A DNA stretch of 64,000 nucleotides from Bradyrhizobium sp. 139 (GTDB lineage: Bacteria; Pseudomonadota; Alphaproteobacteria; Rhizobiales; Xanthobacteraceae), in contig NZ_JADPKS010000135.1 in assembly GCF_023074175.1 (NCBI RefSeq), positions 1-64,000 on the forward strand. Reading direction: 5' to 3'. The notes under the pieces are model-generated. The model searched no databases. It was not told the origin of the DNA and saw only the letters and a program-made list of their open reading frames with translations. Below are positions 34,984-43,145 of this stretch, in pieces. Both the position numbers and the translations under genes were made by a program. Position 1 is the first letter of the stretch. Each line of letters starts with the position of its first letter.

Positions 34984-35541
34984 TCGCCTTGCGTCCAGGA
35001 CGGTGTCACTCAGTCCCCCTTCGAAGTGCCGCTGGTCACGATCCGGGAACAGCATCTCGCAGGAGCTCGGAGCGTCATTAAGGCGACTTTTAGTTAAATG
35101 CGGATTAAGTTCGGGCGGATGTGGGGCAACCCGTCAACGCCGTCCCATTTCGAGAAAAAGCCCGCAGAACTACCGACTTAGGCGCGTCTGTTAACTATAA
35201 TTCTCGGCCGGATCGGTGCGGTCGGCGAACGTCACCGGCCGCCTCTCTCAACACATCCAACCAAGTCCTTTTCGTGATATCAAACCGGCCCGAACATAGC
35301 GCCGACGCGTTGCGCGAGGCTGGTGGACTCGCTCCGCCTCCGTGCGACGTGCGTGCGCGACCGCCGGCCAGCCGCGCCTCGCGCAAACGTCGCCTGACCG
35401 AAAGTTGATCGCGCGCAATCTGGACATGGACTCGGCGAGAAAGTAGCTCCCACTGCGGCACTTTCCAGCAGCCTCTGCGCGTAATACGGTACCGTATCAA
35501 CATCGCCTTGGACTGTGCCGAGCACGCAAACGGAGGCTGGC
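34984..35541. other. 558-bp gap without a recognisable gene
   Basis: Frames through this stretch look like GC-rich noise. It contains TATAAT at 35196 with no good -35 box, and a perfect 14-bp palindrome at 35484 close to the next gene. It should hold the divergent promoters of the DUF2778 gene and the FecR-cyclase pair. Confidence 0.6.
35484..35497. promoter_or_regulatory. Perfect palindrome before the FecR-cyclase operon (candidate operator)
   Basis: ATACGGTACCGTAT, 14 bp, perfect, 44 bp before the start codon of the FecR-domain gene. The position fits a repressor or activator site. I cannot name the regulator. Confidence 0.55.
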
Positions 35542-36066
35542 ATGAGAGGGTTCGCGCGCGCCGGGTTTTTCGCTCTGGCGTGGTCGTTTTTGTTGATTGA
35601 ATACGCAGCCGCACAGCCTGCCGCCAATACGGGCTGCACGGTATCGCCGTCGGCCGTCGGCGCGCAGACCTGGCGCTGCGACGGCGGCATCACGATCGTT
35701 GCTGAAAGCGGCGCCAGATTTGAACTTAAGGACGCCAACCGCGACGGACATATAGACTCCATCGAGTTGAGCAGCAAAGCGCTGCTGGTCGAGGTGCCCA
35801 GGAAACCCGGCGGCAATCCCTTCAAGGTGCTGACGCCGCAAGCGATCGCTGCGGTGCGCGGCACCAGATGGGCGGTCGATGTCGCCGAGGCCAAGACTGC
35901 CGTCTTCGTCGCGGACGGCCGTGTCGGCGTGAGCCGCAGGGCTCGTGGACGCGGCGTTGTGCTCGGACCGGGCGAAGGCGTCGATGTCGAGGCAACCGGT
36001 CCGTTGACCGTCAAGACATGGGGCCAGCCGCGCGTCGACGCGCTGATGGCAAGACTGGGCCAATAA
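35542..36066 (+). CDS. Periplasmic FecR-domain protein with an EF-hand loop
   Basis: 174-residue exported protein. Residues 1-25 are a signal peptide (ending EYAAAQP). Around residues 64-80 the stretch DANRDGHIDSIE matches the 12-residue EF-hand calcium loop (Asp1, Asn3, Asp5, Gly6, Ile8, Glu12). A FecR-like beta domain follows: PFKVLTPQAIAAVRGTRWAV is the FecR core motif, then AVFVADGRVGVSRR. GGAGG precedes the ATG at 35542. It lies 74 bp upstream of a CHASE2 nucleotide cyclase in the same direction, so it may act as its periplasmic partner. EF-hand within or next to a FecR domain is unusual. Confidence 0.85.
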   Translation: MRGFARAGFFALAWSFLLIEYAAAQPAANTGCTVSPSAVGAQTWRCDGGITIVAESGARFELKDANRDGHIDSIELSSKALLVEVPRKPGGNPFKVLTPQAIAAVRGTRWAVDVAEAKTAVFVADGRVGVSRRARGRGVVLGPGEGVDVEATGPLTVKTWGQPRVDALMARLGQ

Positions 36067-36140
36067 GGATTCATCACACGCGCTTGGCAATACGGCTCGG
36101 GCAACAGGATTTGGACGATAGAAGATTGCAAAACAATCGC

Positions 36141-38030
36141 ATGAGTAGCCGACGCGTTCAGATGCTGGTGGCACTCGTCCTCACCGCGCTGTGGGGCGCG
36201 GGCATCTATGCCGGCCACGCCAACGCCCATCTGCGCTTTCTCGATCGGCTAGAGGCGACGCTGACGGATTGGCGGACGCAGGTCCGCGGCGTGCAGGCTC
36301 CGCCAGATATCGTCACCATCGTCGCGATCGACGACACCGTCGTGAAACGCGGCGGCAGCTATCCGCTGCCGCGTGCCGACCTTGCGCGCGTCGTCGACAC
36401 CATCGTGCAGTTCAGGCCGAAGGTCGTCGCGATCGACCTGCTCCTGGTCGACCGCAGCGCTGCGATCGGCGACGCCACGCTGGCCAACACGCTGGCCACC
36501 GGTCCCATGGTGCTCGCCGCCGCGGCGATCTTCCCGGCCGCCAGCGAGACTGTGGCGCCTGGCAGCGAAGGCCCCCTCGCCGCCCTGCCGCAGGCCGAGC
36601 GCTTCCTGCTGCCCTTGCCGGCCTTCGCCGAACATGCCGAGGTGGGCGTCGTCAACGTCGCGACCGGCCAATCAGGCTCGCCGCTCTCGGTACCGATGCT
36701 GTTCCGGACGCGCGACAAGGTCGAACTGTCATTTCCGCTGCGGGTCGCGACGCGCGCGCTCGACAAGCCGCTGACGATCGCGCCGGATCATCTCATGCTC
36801 GGCGACCGCGCGGTGCCGACCGACACCGACTTCGCGCTGCCGATCACCTATTACGGCCCGCGCCGGACCATCCGCACCGTGAGCGCGCAGAGCATTTTCG
36901 ACGGCACGCTTGATCGCGCTGCGATCGAGAACCGGATCGTCGTGATCGGCGCCTCGGTGGCCGGCGGCGGCGACTTCTACCCGACACCGTTCGATTCCCT
37001 GATGCCCGGCGTGGAAGTGGTCTCGACCGCGATCACCCATCTCGTCGCCGGCGACGGCATCGTGCGCGACCGCAAGGTTCACATCGCCGACGCGCTTTTC
37101 GCGATCTTGCTGCCGATGCTGTTGGTCGGGCTGCTCGCCTGGCGGCGCAGCGCGCTCGGCCTCGTCGCGGCGGCCGCGGTGACGATCGCCTGGGCCAGTC
37201 TCAATTTGTTTGCGTTCATGCACGGCATCTGGCTGAACGCTGCGACCACGCTCGCCGCAGCAGTGCCGCCGGTGGTGATCTTTGCCGGCGTGCAATTGTG
37301 GGCGGGAGGTCGCCGCACGCAATATCTCGTTGCCAAGAGCCGGTCGCTCGCGCAATTCCAGGCACCGGCGGTACAGGAATGGCTGGCGCGCGATCCCAAC
37401 TTCCTGTCGAAACCGGTCCGGCAAGACGCAGCCATCGTCTTCATCGACCTCTCCGGCTTCACCGCGCTGAGTGAACGCATTGGTCCGGACGCGCTGAGGG
37501 ATCTGCTGAAGGCGTTCCACGCGCTGATCGACAAGGCCGCGGTCGATTGCGGCGGCATGATCACCGGCTTTCTCGGCGATGGCGCCATGATCCTGTTCGG
37601 CTTGCCCGGCGCGATGCCCGACGACGCGGCGCGCGCGCTGAAATGTTCGATCCACCTGCATCGCAGTATCGAACGCTGGATCGCCTTGCTGCCGCCTGCA
37701 ATCGGCGGTCAGCTCGGCTTCAAGATCGGCGTGCATTTCGGCCCGATCGTCGCCTCTCGTCTCGGCGAAAGCCACCAGCACATCACCGCGACGGGCGACA
37801 CCGTCAACGTTGCGAGCCGGCTGATGGAGGTTGCTGCCCAGAACGATGCGCGGCTCGCCCTGACCGATACGCTGCTGGATGCGGCCGACTTCCACGGCGA
37901 TCCCGACGGCGTTCTGTCAGGTCCTCTGCTCACGCAGGTCCGCGGCCGTTCCGGCGTCGTGACCGTCTGGTTCTGGCGCGATCGGAACGGACCCAGCCAG
38001 GCCGCGGCCAAAGCCGAGATGATCAACTGA
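36141..38030 (+). CDS. CHASE2-domain adenylate/guanylate cyclase
   Basis: 629-residue membrane receptor cyclase. Order: N-terminal transmembrane helix (8-25), periplasmic CHASE2 sensor (about 30-310, with IVAIDDTVVKRGG and FRPKVVAIDLLLVD), two or three transmembrane helices (about 315-390), and a cytoplasmic class III cyclase domain (about 430-600). The metal-binding Asp residues are in IVFIDLSGFTALSERIG and GFLGDGAMILFG, and the catalytic Asn/Arg in TGDTVNVASRLM. All key residues look intact. ATG at 36141 is used because CHASE2 begins soon after. cAMP is the likelier product by family. It forms a pair with the FecR/EF-hand gene. Confidence 0.92.
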   Translation: MSSRRVQMLVALVLTALWGAGIYAGHANAHLRFLDRLEATLTDWRTQVRGVQAPPDIVTIVAIDDTVVKRGGSYPLPRADLARVVDTIVQFRPKVVAIDLLLVDRSAAIGDATLANTLATGPMVLAAAAIFPAASETVAPGSEGPLAALPQAERFLLPLPAFAEHAEVGVVNVATGQSGSPLSVPMLFRTRDKVELSFPLRVATRALDKPLTIAPDHLMLGDRAVPTDTDFALPITYYGPRRTIRTVSAQSIFDGTLDRAAIENRIVVIGASVAGGGDFYPTPFDSLMPGVEVVSTAITHLVAGDGIVRDRKVHIADALFAILLPMLLVGLLAWRRSALGLVAAAAVTIAWASLNLFAFMHGIWLNAATTLAAAVPPVVIFAGVQLWAGGRRTQYLVAKSRSLAQFQAPAVQEWLARDPNFLSKPVRQDAAIVFIDLSGFTALSERIGPDALRDLLKAFHALIDKAAVDCGGMITGFLGDGAMILFGLPGAMPDDAARALKCSIHLHRSIERWIALLPPAIGGQLGFKIGVHFGPIVASRLGESHQHITATGDTVNVASRLMEVAAQNDARLALTDTLLDAADFHGDPDGVLSGPLLTQVRGRSGVVTVWFWRDRNGPSQAAAKAEMIN

Positions 38031-38041
38031 TTTTGAGGCCG

Positions 38042-39544
38042 CTACCGCGCTTCCGGCGGCGGCGAGCGGTCGAGCACGTCGCCCTTGGCGCCTTCCAGGA
38101 GATCAATGCCGTAAGTCTCGACCACGAGCGGCCCGCGCTTGCGCTGCAATTGCGCAATTTGCGTCACCTTCGCGAAGAGGTCGTTGAGGGCGGGATGGCC
38201 GTCCGGACGCAGCTCGTCGACGAAGATCAGCTTGCCGGCAAGCAGCTCTGGATCGGGCTCAGGCATGTTGACCCAGCGGATGCGCTGGTTCTGCTGCGCC
38301 ACGCAGGTGCCGCGCGGCAGGTAGAAGGCGAGCCAGCCCGTGGTGCCGTAGTCCTGCGCGAGCACGCAGGTCGCGCCATTGCGCGCACGCACCGCTTCGA
38401 TCTCGGCGGCGAGTTCGCGCCAGCCAACGCCGACGCTGCGCACGGTCGCGTCGCGGCGATAGCCCGACAGCCAGCCGGTGTTGGCCTGTACGATCAGCGC
38501 GGCAAACATCACGATGCCCACCGGCGCGGCCCAGCGCTGGCAGAAATCCACGAGGCGCCGCTGAGATGGTTGCCACTGCACGAGATTGGCGGCGGCGGCC
38601 GCGGCAACGATGAAGGGCGGATAGACCGGCGCGAACCAGTTGGCCTCGACGCGGGCATGCAGGGAATGCCAGACGAAATAGGCGACGATGGTCCAGAACA
38701 TCGTCTCGATCAGCACACGCGAGGCCAGCGCGCCGGCCCTGCGCCAGGTCAACGCGTGCAGCCCCATCGCGCCGAGAATGAAGACCAGTGGGGTCGCGAA
38801 CGCGATCTGGGTCGGGATCAACTCGGCAATGAAGACCGGACGGAAGTCTTCGATCTTCGCGCGGCCGAGCTGCTTTGCGAACGAGACCCATTGATGATCG
38901 GCATTCCAGAGGATCACCGGCGAGAACAGCGCCAGCGCAACGAGGCCGCCGAGATAGGGCCAGGGCGACAGGAACCAGCGCCTGAGCTTTGGCACCGCGG
39001 CGAGCCAGATCAGGATCGCCGGACCAAAGAACATCGCCGTGTATTTCGACAGCAGCGCCGCGCCGACGGCGACGCCGACGGCAAGCCACCAGACGCCGCG
39101 ACCGGTTTCCAGCACTTTTGCAAGGAAGAACAGCACGAAGCTGGAGGCCACCAGCAAGGGCGCATCCGGCGTCACGATCAGCGTACCGACCGAAGCCATC
39201 ATCGTCACATTGAGCAGGATGGCGCTGGTTGCGGCCACCCGCGCACCGCCGAACAGGATCGCCGCCGAGCGATAGATCGCATAGCTCATCGGCAGCGCGA
39301 GCAGGATCGAGAACAATCGCACGCCGAGCTCGGTGTCGCCGGCAATCATTGTACCAGCGCGGATCACATAGGCGACCATCGGCGGGTGGTCGTAATAGCC
39401 CCCGGCGAGGCTCTTCGACCACATCCAGTAATAGGCTTCATCGAAGGTGATCGGCGTGAATGCGGCAGCGACCAGCCGCAAGCCGACCAGCGCAACGATC
39501 ACCAGCGCGGTATTGCGGACGATCCGCGCGTCAGCCCCGCCCAT
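38042..39544 (-). CDS. Glycosyltransferase family 39 (ArnT-like integral membrane)
   Basis: 500-residue polytopic protein with about 10-12 transmembrane helices. The first periplasmic loop contains TFDEAYYWMWSKSLAGGYYD, matching the DEAYY catalytic Asp-Glu region of the PMT/ArnT family, and HPPMVAYVIRAG follows. Such enzymes move a sugar from a polyprenyl-phosphate donor to lipid or protein on the periplasmic side. It starts 6 bp after the stop of the upstream DPM1-like synthase, which would make the polyprenyl-phosphate sugar. The acceptor is unknown; lipid A and hopanoid lipids are candidates. Confidence 0.9.
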   Translation of the reverse strand: MGGADARIVRNTALVIVALVGLRLVAAAFTPITFDEAYYWMWSKSLAGGYYDHPPMVAYVIRAGTMIAGDTELGVRLFSILLALPMSYAIYRSAAILFGGARVAATSAILLNVTMMASVGTLIVTPDAPLLVASSFVLFFLAKVLETGRGVWWLAVGVAVGAALLSKYTAMFFGPAILIWLAAVPKLRRWFLSPWPYLGGLVALALFSPVILWNADHQWVSFAKQLGRAKIEDFRPVFIAELIPTQIAFATPLVFILGAMGLHALTWRRAGALASRVLIETMFWTIVAYFVWHSLHARVEANWFAPVYPPFIVAAAAAANLVQWQPSQRRLVDFCQRWAAPVGIVMFAALIVQANTGWLSGYRRDATVRSVGVGWRELAAEIEAVRARNGATCVLAQDYGTTGWLAFYLPRGTCVAQQNQRIRWVNMPEPDPELLAGKLIFVDELRPDGHPALNDLFAKVTQIAQLQRKRGPLVVETYGIDLLEGAKGDVLDRSPPPEAR

Positions 39545-39550
39545 GTTGCG

Positions 39551-40684
39551 CTATTTCTTGCGCCAGACGAACAGCCCGGACATTGCGTAGTTCCACACCA
39601 CGCCCATCAGCGCGCCGGCCATGCCGGCCAGCCACCAGATCGGCTCCTGGTCATAGACCGAGAAGGCGACGCCGACATTGGCGAGCAGGCCGACGCTGCA
39701 CACGATGTAGAAGGCGATGAGGCCGCGCAGCAGCGCAAAGCCCTTCAGCCGCTGGTCGCGATAGGTGAGAAAGTTGTTGAGGACGAAGTTGCTGGTCATG
39801 GCGACGATGGCCCCTGCGGCCTGCGCCTCCGCGAACGGCGCCTTGAACAGCTGGAGCGCGATGAAGAGCGTGGTGAGATGCACCACGAGGCCGATGCCGC
39901 CGACCATCGCGAACAGCAGGAAGCGTAACGAGACAGCATCGTTGGTGAACTTCGCCAGCAACAGGCCGAGAAAATCCAGCGCGACCATGGAATCGAGCTT
40001 GCTTTCGCCGTGCTGGCGCTCACCGAAGGTGTAGGGAATTTCGACGGCGCGCAAGCTGCCGTTCGCGCTGGCCACGAGGTCGAGCAGGATCTTGAAGCCG
40101 TGTACGGAAAGCTTTGGAGCCAATTGCTCGAAACGGTCGCGGCGAACCATGAAGAATCCGCTCATGGGATCGGCGATCTCGACCCGCAGCATCTTCTTTG
40201 CGACCTCGGTCGCCAGCGCGCTGGCGCCGGCGCGTTGGCTGTTGAAACCTTCGCTCTTGTAGCCCTCGATGTAGCGGCTGCCGACGACGAGCTCGGCCTG
40301 CTCGCTCGCGAGCAGCAACAGCATCTTCGGCAGTTGTGTCTCGTCATGCTGAAGGTCGGCATCGATCACAGCTACAAAGGGCGCGCTCGAGGCCAGAATG
40401 CCCTCGATGCAGGCGCCCGACAGGCCGCGGCGGCCGATGCGGCGGACACAGCGCACGCGGTTGTCGCGCTGCGCCAGCGCCCGGACGACGTCCCAAGTGC
40501 CATCGGGCGAATTATCATCGACGAACACGACTTCCCAGGCGACGCTGGTGAGCGTTGCCTCCAGCCGGCGGTACAGCACCGTGACGTTGTCGCGCTCGTT
40601 GAACGTCGGGACTATGACCGACAGTTCCGGCGCCTCTTGAGCCTGTGGGGGGATATTGGAGCCCGGTCTGATCGCTTCATTCAT
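39551..40684 (-). CDS. Polyprenyl-phosphate glycosyltransferase (GT2, DPM1-like) fused to a GtrA domain
   Basis: 377 residues. Residues 18-250 are a GT2 domain: LSVIVPTFNERDNV, VFVDDNSPDGTWD, FVAVIDADLQHDE (the DxD-type motif) and DPMSGFFMVRR are the hallmarks of dolichol/polyprenyl-phosphate mannosyltransferases. Residues 255-377 form a four-helix GtrA-like membrane domain (SLRFLLFAMVGGIGLVVHL). It should charge undecaprenyl phosphate with a hexose for the GT39 enzyme encoded 6 bp downstream. Paired palindromes lie 33 bp upstream. Confidence 0.92.
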   Translation of the reverse strand: MNEAIRPGSNIPPQAQEAPELSVIVPTFNERDNVTVLYRRLEATLTSVAWEVVFVDDNSPDGTWDVVRALAQRDNRVRCVRRIGRRGLSGACIEGILASSAPFVAVIDADLQHDETQLPKMLLLLASEQAELVVGSRYIEGYKSEGFNSQRAGASALATEVAKKMLRVEIADPMSGFFMVRRDRFEQLAPKLSVHGFKILLDLVASANGSLRAVEIPYTFGERQHGESKLDSMVALDFLGLLLAKFTNDAVSLRFLLFAMVGGIGLVVHLTTLFIALQLFKAPFAEAQAAGAIVAMTSNFVLNNFLTYRDQRLKGFALLRGLIAFYIVCSVGLLANVGVAFSVYDQEPIWWLAGMAGALMGVVWNYAMSGLFVWRKK

Positions 40685-40716
40685 GACGGCAGCGTATATC
40701 CGCCGCGTCCTGCGAT

Positions 40717-40743
40717 GCCAAGATCTTGGCCATCAAGATCTTG
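40717..40743. promoter_or_regulatory. Paired AAGATCTT palindromes upstream of the glycosyltransferase genes
   Basis: GCCAAGATCTTGGC (40717-40730, perfect 14 bp) and CAAGATCTTG (40734-40743, perfect 10 bp) share the AAGATCTT core and are centred 15 bp apart. A tandem operator or promoter-proximal hairpin is possible. The rest of the 275-bp gap shows nothing recognisable. Confidence 0.5.
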
Positions 40744-40959
40744 CGCTGCTAAGCCGGGATTCTCTGGGGAACGGGCCAAAACGGGCTCTAAAATGCCAAC
40801 GACCCCGGAACGGCGGACCGCGCGTACATCCGGCGCAAGTCCAAGCTATTCCAAGGTCGTCCCAGCGCCGGAGTTTTCGCTCAACGTCGCCGTTACAAGC
40901 TAGATAGGAACGGCAAAACCGCTTCGCAAGGGAGCAAAAGGCTCTTTTTCAGACCCCTG

Positions 40960-41160
40960 CTAGTTCGGGACTTCCTTGATCACCGGCCCACGCGGCGCGG
41001 GGACGGCTGGGACAGCGGGCGCCGCCGCCGGAGCCGACTCGACCTTCGCCGGCTTGGGCGGCTTGCCGTATTGGCCGATCGGACCGAACACGACGGCGAC
41101 CGCAAGCACGATCGCCGCGACGATCGCGCCCAAAATGCCCCCCACCGACTCAGACGACAT
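40960..41160 (-). CDS. Small single-pass membrane protein, Ala/Pro-rich tail
   Basis: 66-residue protein not assigned to a family. Residues 7-26 form one hydrophobic helix (GGILGAIVAAIVLAVAVVFG). The tail from about 30 is rich in Pro, Ala and Lys (KPPKPAKVESAPAAAPAVPA) and likely disordered. It has no clear partner; the neighbour on the same strand is a secreted small protein. Translation is supported by codon use only, so confidence is moderate. Confidence 0.6.
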   Translation of the reverse strand: MSSESVGGILGAIVAAIVLAVAVVFGPIGQYGKPPKPAKVESAPAAAPAVPAVPAPRGPVIKEVPN

Positions 41161-41249
41161 GAAAGCCCATCCCTGTTCCAGATGCGTCCAGTGATACCAT
41201 GGATGAGCGCGCTGCCGAAAGGGCTGCCGGACGGCGACGGTTGACGGGG

Positions 41250-41618
41250 CTATTTCTGCGGCGGCCTGTGCTTGACGAAGGCCGTCACGATGTCCTTCTG
41301 CGCCGACTCGACCGCCCTGTTCGCGGTGGCGAGATGGGCGCCGGCATCGATATCAGGATATTGCGTGGTCAGATAGTCGAGCAACGCCACCCGGTAATAT
41401 TGCCGCTCCGACGGACAGGCGCCCGCGACCGAGCGGCCGAAATCCTGTTCCGACATTCCCTGATGAGAGTCGCGCGAATATTCCCGCGCCAGGCAATGCC
41501 AGTAATCGTCGCGGCCCTGCATGGCGAGCTTCTGCGCGCCCTTGGCGTCGTCGTCATCGTCGGCCATGGCCACAGATGTCATCATGACGAGCGCCGCTCC
41601 CATCATCAGCATCCGCAT
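41250..41618 (-). CDS. Small secreted protein of unknown function
   Basis: 122-residue protein. Residues 1-19 are a signal peptide (MRMLMMGAALVMMTSVAMA) followed by a run of five Asp. The mature part contains YWHCLAREYSRDS and VAGACPSERQYYRVALLDYL, with two cysteines that could pair. AAGGAG precedes the ATG at 41618; a longer frame starting 20 codons earlier is unlikely because it puts the signal peptide inside. I do not recognise the family. Confidence 0.78.
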   Translation of the reverse strand: MRMLMMGAALVMMTSVAMADDDDDAKGAQKLAMQGRDDYWHCLAREYSRDSHQGMSEQDFGRSVAGACPSERQYYRVALLDYLTTQYPDIDAGAHLATANRAVESAQKDIVTAFVKHRPPQK

Positions 41619-41698
41619 GCTTGTTCTCCTTTCGCAGACCCCGGCGTGAAGCTTAGACGGGACGGAGCAACTGGCCAATCATATCTCGTTTGACTAGG

Positions 41699-42556
41699 AT
41701 GAGGTCCCTCCACCCGTCGATGCGAGACCCTCCCGTGGCCCAAGCAAAAACCGCGTCCCAAAAATCCGGCAACATCTTCATCGGCATCGGTGGCTGGACC
41801 TTCGAGCCCTGGCGGGGCGTGTTCTACCCGGAGAAGCTCACGCAGGCCAAGGAGCTGTCCTATGCCGCCTCGAAGCTGACCTCGATCGAAATCAACGGCA
41901 CCTATTACGGCTCGCAGAAGCCGGAGAGCTTTCGCAAATGGGCCAGCGAAGTGCCCGACGGTTTCGTGTTCTCGGTGAAGGGACCGCGCTTCGCCACCAA
42001 CCGCCGCGTCCTCGCCGAGGCCGGCGATTCCATCAAGCGGTTCTATGATTCCGGCGTGCTGGAACTCGGCGACCATCTTGGTCCGGTGCTGTGGCAGTTC
42101 GCGCCGACGAAAAAGTTCGACGGCGCCGATTTCGGCAAGTTCCTGGAGCTGTTGCCGCGCAAGCTCGAGGGGCGCGCGCTGCGTCATGTCGTCGAAGTCC
42201 GCCACGACAGCTTTTGCACGCCGGACTTCGTCGCGCTGATCCGCGAGTTCGAGACGCCCGTGGTGTTCGCCGAGCACGGCAAATATCCGGCGATCGCCGA
42301 CGTCGCCGGCGATTTCGTCTATGCACGGCTCCAGAAGGGCGATGACGAGATCAAGACCTGCTATCCGCCGAAGCAGCTCGATGCCTGGGCCAAACGCTTT
42401 CGGGACTGGGCCGAGGGAAATGAACCCGACGACCTGCCGAAGGTTGACAAGCCCAAGCCGAAGAAAGAGCCGCGCGACGTGTTCGCCTATGTCATCCACG
42501 AGGGCAAGGTGCGTGCACCGGCCGGCGCCATGGAACTGATCGCGCGGGTGAGCTGA
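41699..42556 (+). CDS. DUF72 domain protein
   Basis: About 285 residues. The DUF72 barrel starts with NIFIGIGGWTFEPWRGVFYP, followed by SIEINGTYYGSQKPESFRKW and FVFSVKGPRFATNRR, the conserved family blocks. The family is TIM-barrel-like and functionally uncharacterised. The start is uncertain: ATG 41699, ATG 41720 and GTG 41735 are all possible and none has a clear ribosome site; the domain itself starts near 41770. It is followed 9 bp later by the DUF488 gene, a common pairing. Confidence 0.88.
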   Translation: MRSLHPSMRDPPVAQAKTASQKSGNIFIGIGGWTFEPWRGVFYPEKLTQAKELSYAASKLTSIEINGTYYGSQKPESFRKWASEVPDGFVFSVKGPRFATNRRVLAEAGDSIKRFYDSGVLELGDHLGPVLWQFAPTKKFDGADFGKFLELLPRKLEGRALRHVVEVRHDSFCTPDFVALIREFETPVVFAEHGKYPAIADVAGDFVYARLQKGDDEIKTCYPPKQLDAWAKRFRDWAEGNEPDDLPKVDKPKPKKEPRDVFAYVIHEGKVRAPAGAMELIARVS

Positions 42557-42565
42557 GGGTGTCTC

Positions 42566-43027
42566 ATGGCAAAGGCGAAAAAGCTCTTCACCATCGGCTA
42601 TGAGCAGACGCCGCCCAAGGCGGTGCTCGATGAGCTGGAGCAGGCCGGCGTCAAGCTCGTGGTCGACGTGCGCGCGGTGACCTCATCGCGCCGGCCCGGC
42701 TTTTCGAAGAAGCAGCTTTCCGCGGGCCTCGATGAGCGCGGCATCGCCTATGTCCATCTCGCCGCGCTCGGTACGCCCAAAGAAGGCCGCCTCGCCGCCC
42801 GCAGCGGCCAGTACGATGTGCTGGAGAAGATCTACGCAAAGCACCTGAAGACGCCGCAGGCCAGAGAAGAGATGGACGAGCTCTCGGCGCTGGTGATGAA
42901 GGCCGGCCCGGTGTGCCTGCTCTGCTACGAGCGCGACCACACACATTGTCACCGCCAGATGATCGCGGAGATCATCGAGGAGCGGGATGGGGTTGCGGTG
43001 AAGAATCTGGCGGGGCGGCAGGTATAG
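42566..43027 (+). CDS. DUF488 family protein
   Basis: 153-residue protein with the DUF488 pattern: LFTIGYEQTPPKAVLDEL at the start, VVDVRAVTSSRRPGFSKKQL, and the C-terminal block PVCLLCYERDHTHCHRQMIA with CxxC-type cysteines and histidines that may bind metal. Function is unknown in general. It follows DUF72 by 9 bp and is probably cotranscribed. A family A repeat begins 6 bp after its stop. Confidence 0.9.
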   Translation: MAKAKKLFTIGYEQTPPKAVLDELEQAGVKLVVDVRAVTSSRRPGFSKKQLSAGLDERGIAYVHLAALGTPKEGRLAARSGQYDVLEKIYAKHLKTPQAREEMDELSALVMKAGPVCLLCYERDHTHCHRQMIAEIIEERDGVAVKNLAGRQV

Positions 43028-43032
43028 CGCTC

Positions 43033-43135
43033 GGTCATTCCGGGGCGCGCGTAGCGCGAACCCGGAATCCATCGAGCCGCAGAGTTGGTGGATGAGTGGA
43101 TTCCGGGTTCGCGCTACGCGCGCCCCGGAATGACG
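43033..43135. repeat. Palindromic repeat, family A
   Basis: 103-bp near-perfect inverted repeat: GTCATTCCGGGGCGCGCGTA to TACGCGCGCCCCGGAATGAC, inner arms AACCCGGAATCCAT / GTGGATTCCGGGTT. It lies between two convergent genes. Confidence 0.93.
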
Positions 43136-43145
43136 AATGGAGAGC

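Noticed and set aside
35196..35201. TATAAT as a sigma-70-type -10 box for the FecR operon
   Set aside because: No matching -35 box at 16-18 bp and it lies 340 bp from the gene; not enough to call a promoter.
37547..39928. 793-residue plus-strand frame over the cyclase end and the GT39 gene
   Set aside because: Low-complexity Arg/Asp/Glu/His composition; it is the shadow of the GT39 and GT2 genes, which show clear family motifs.
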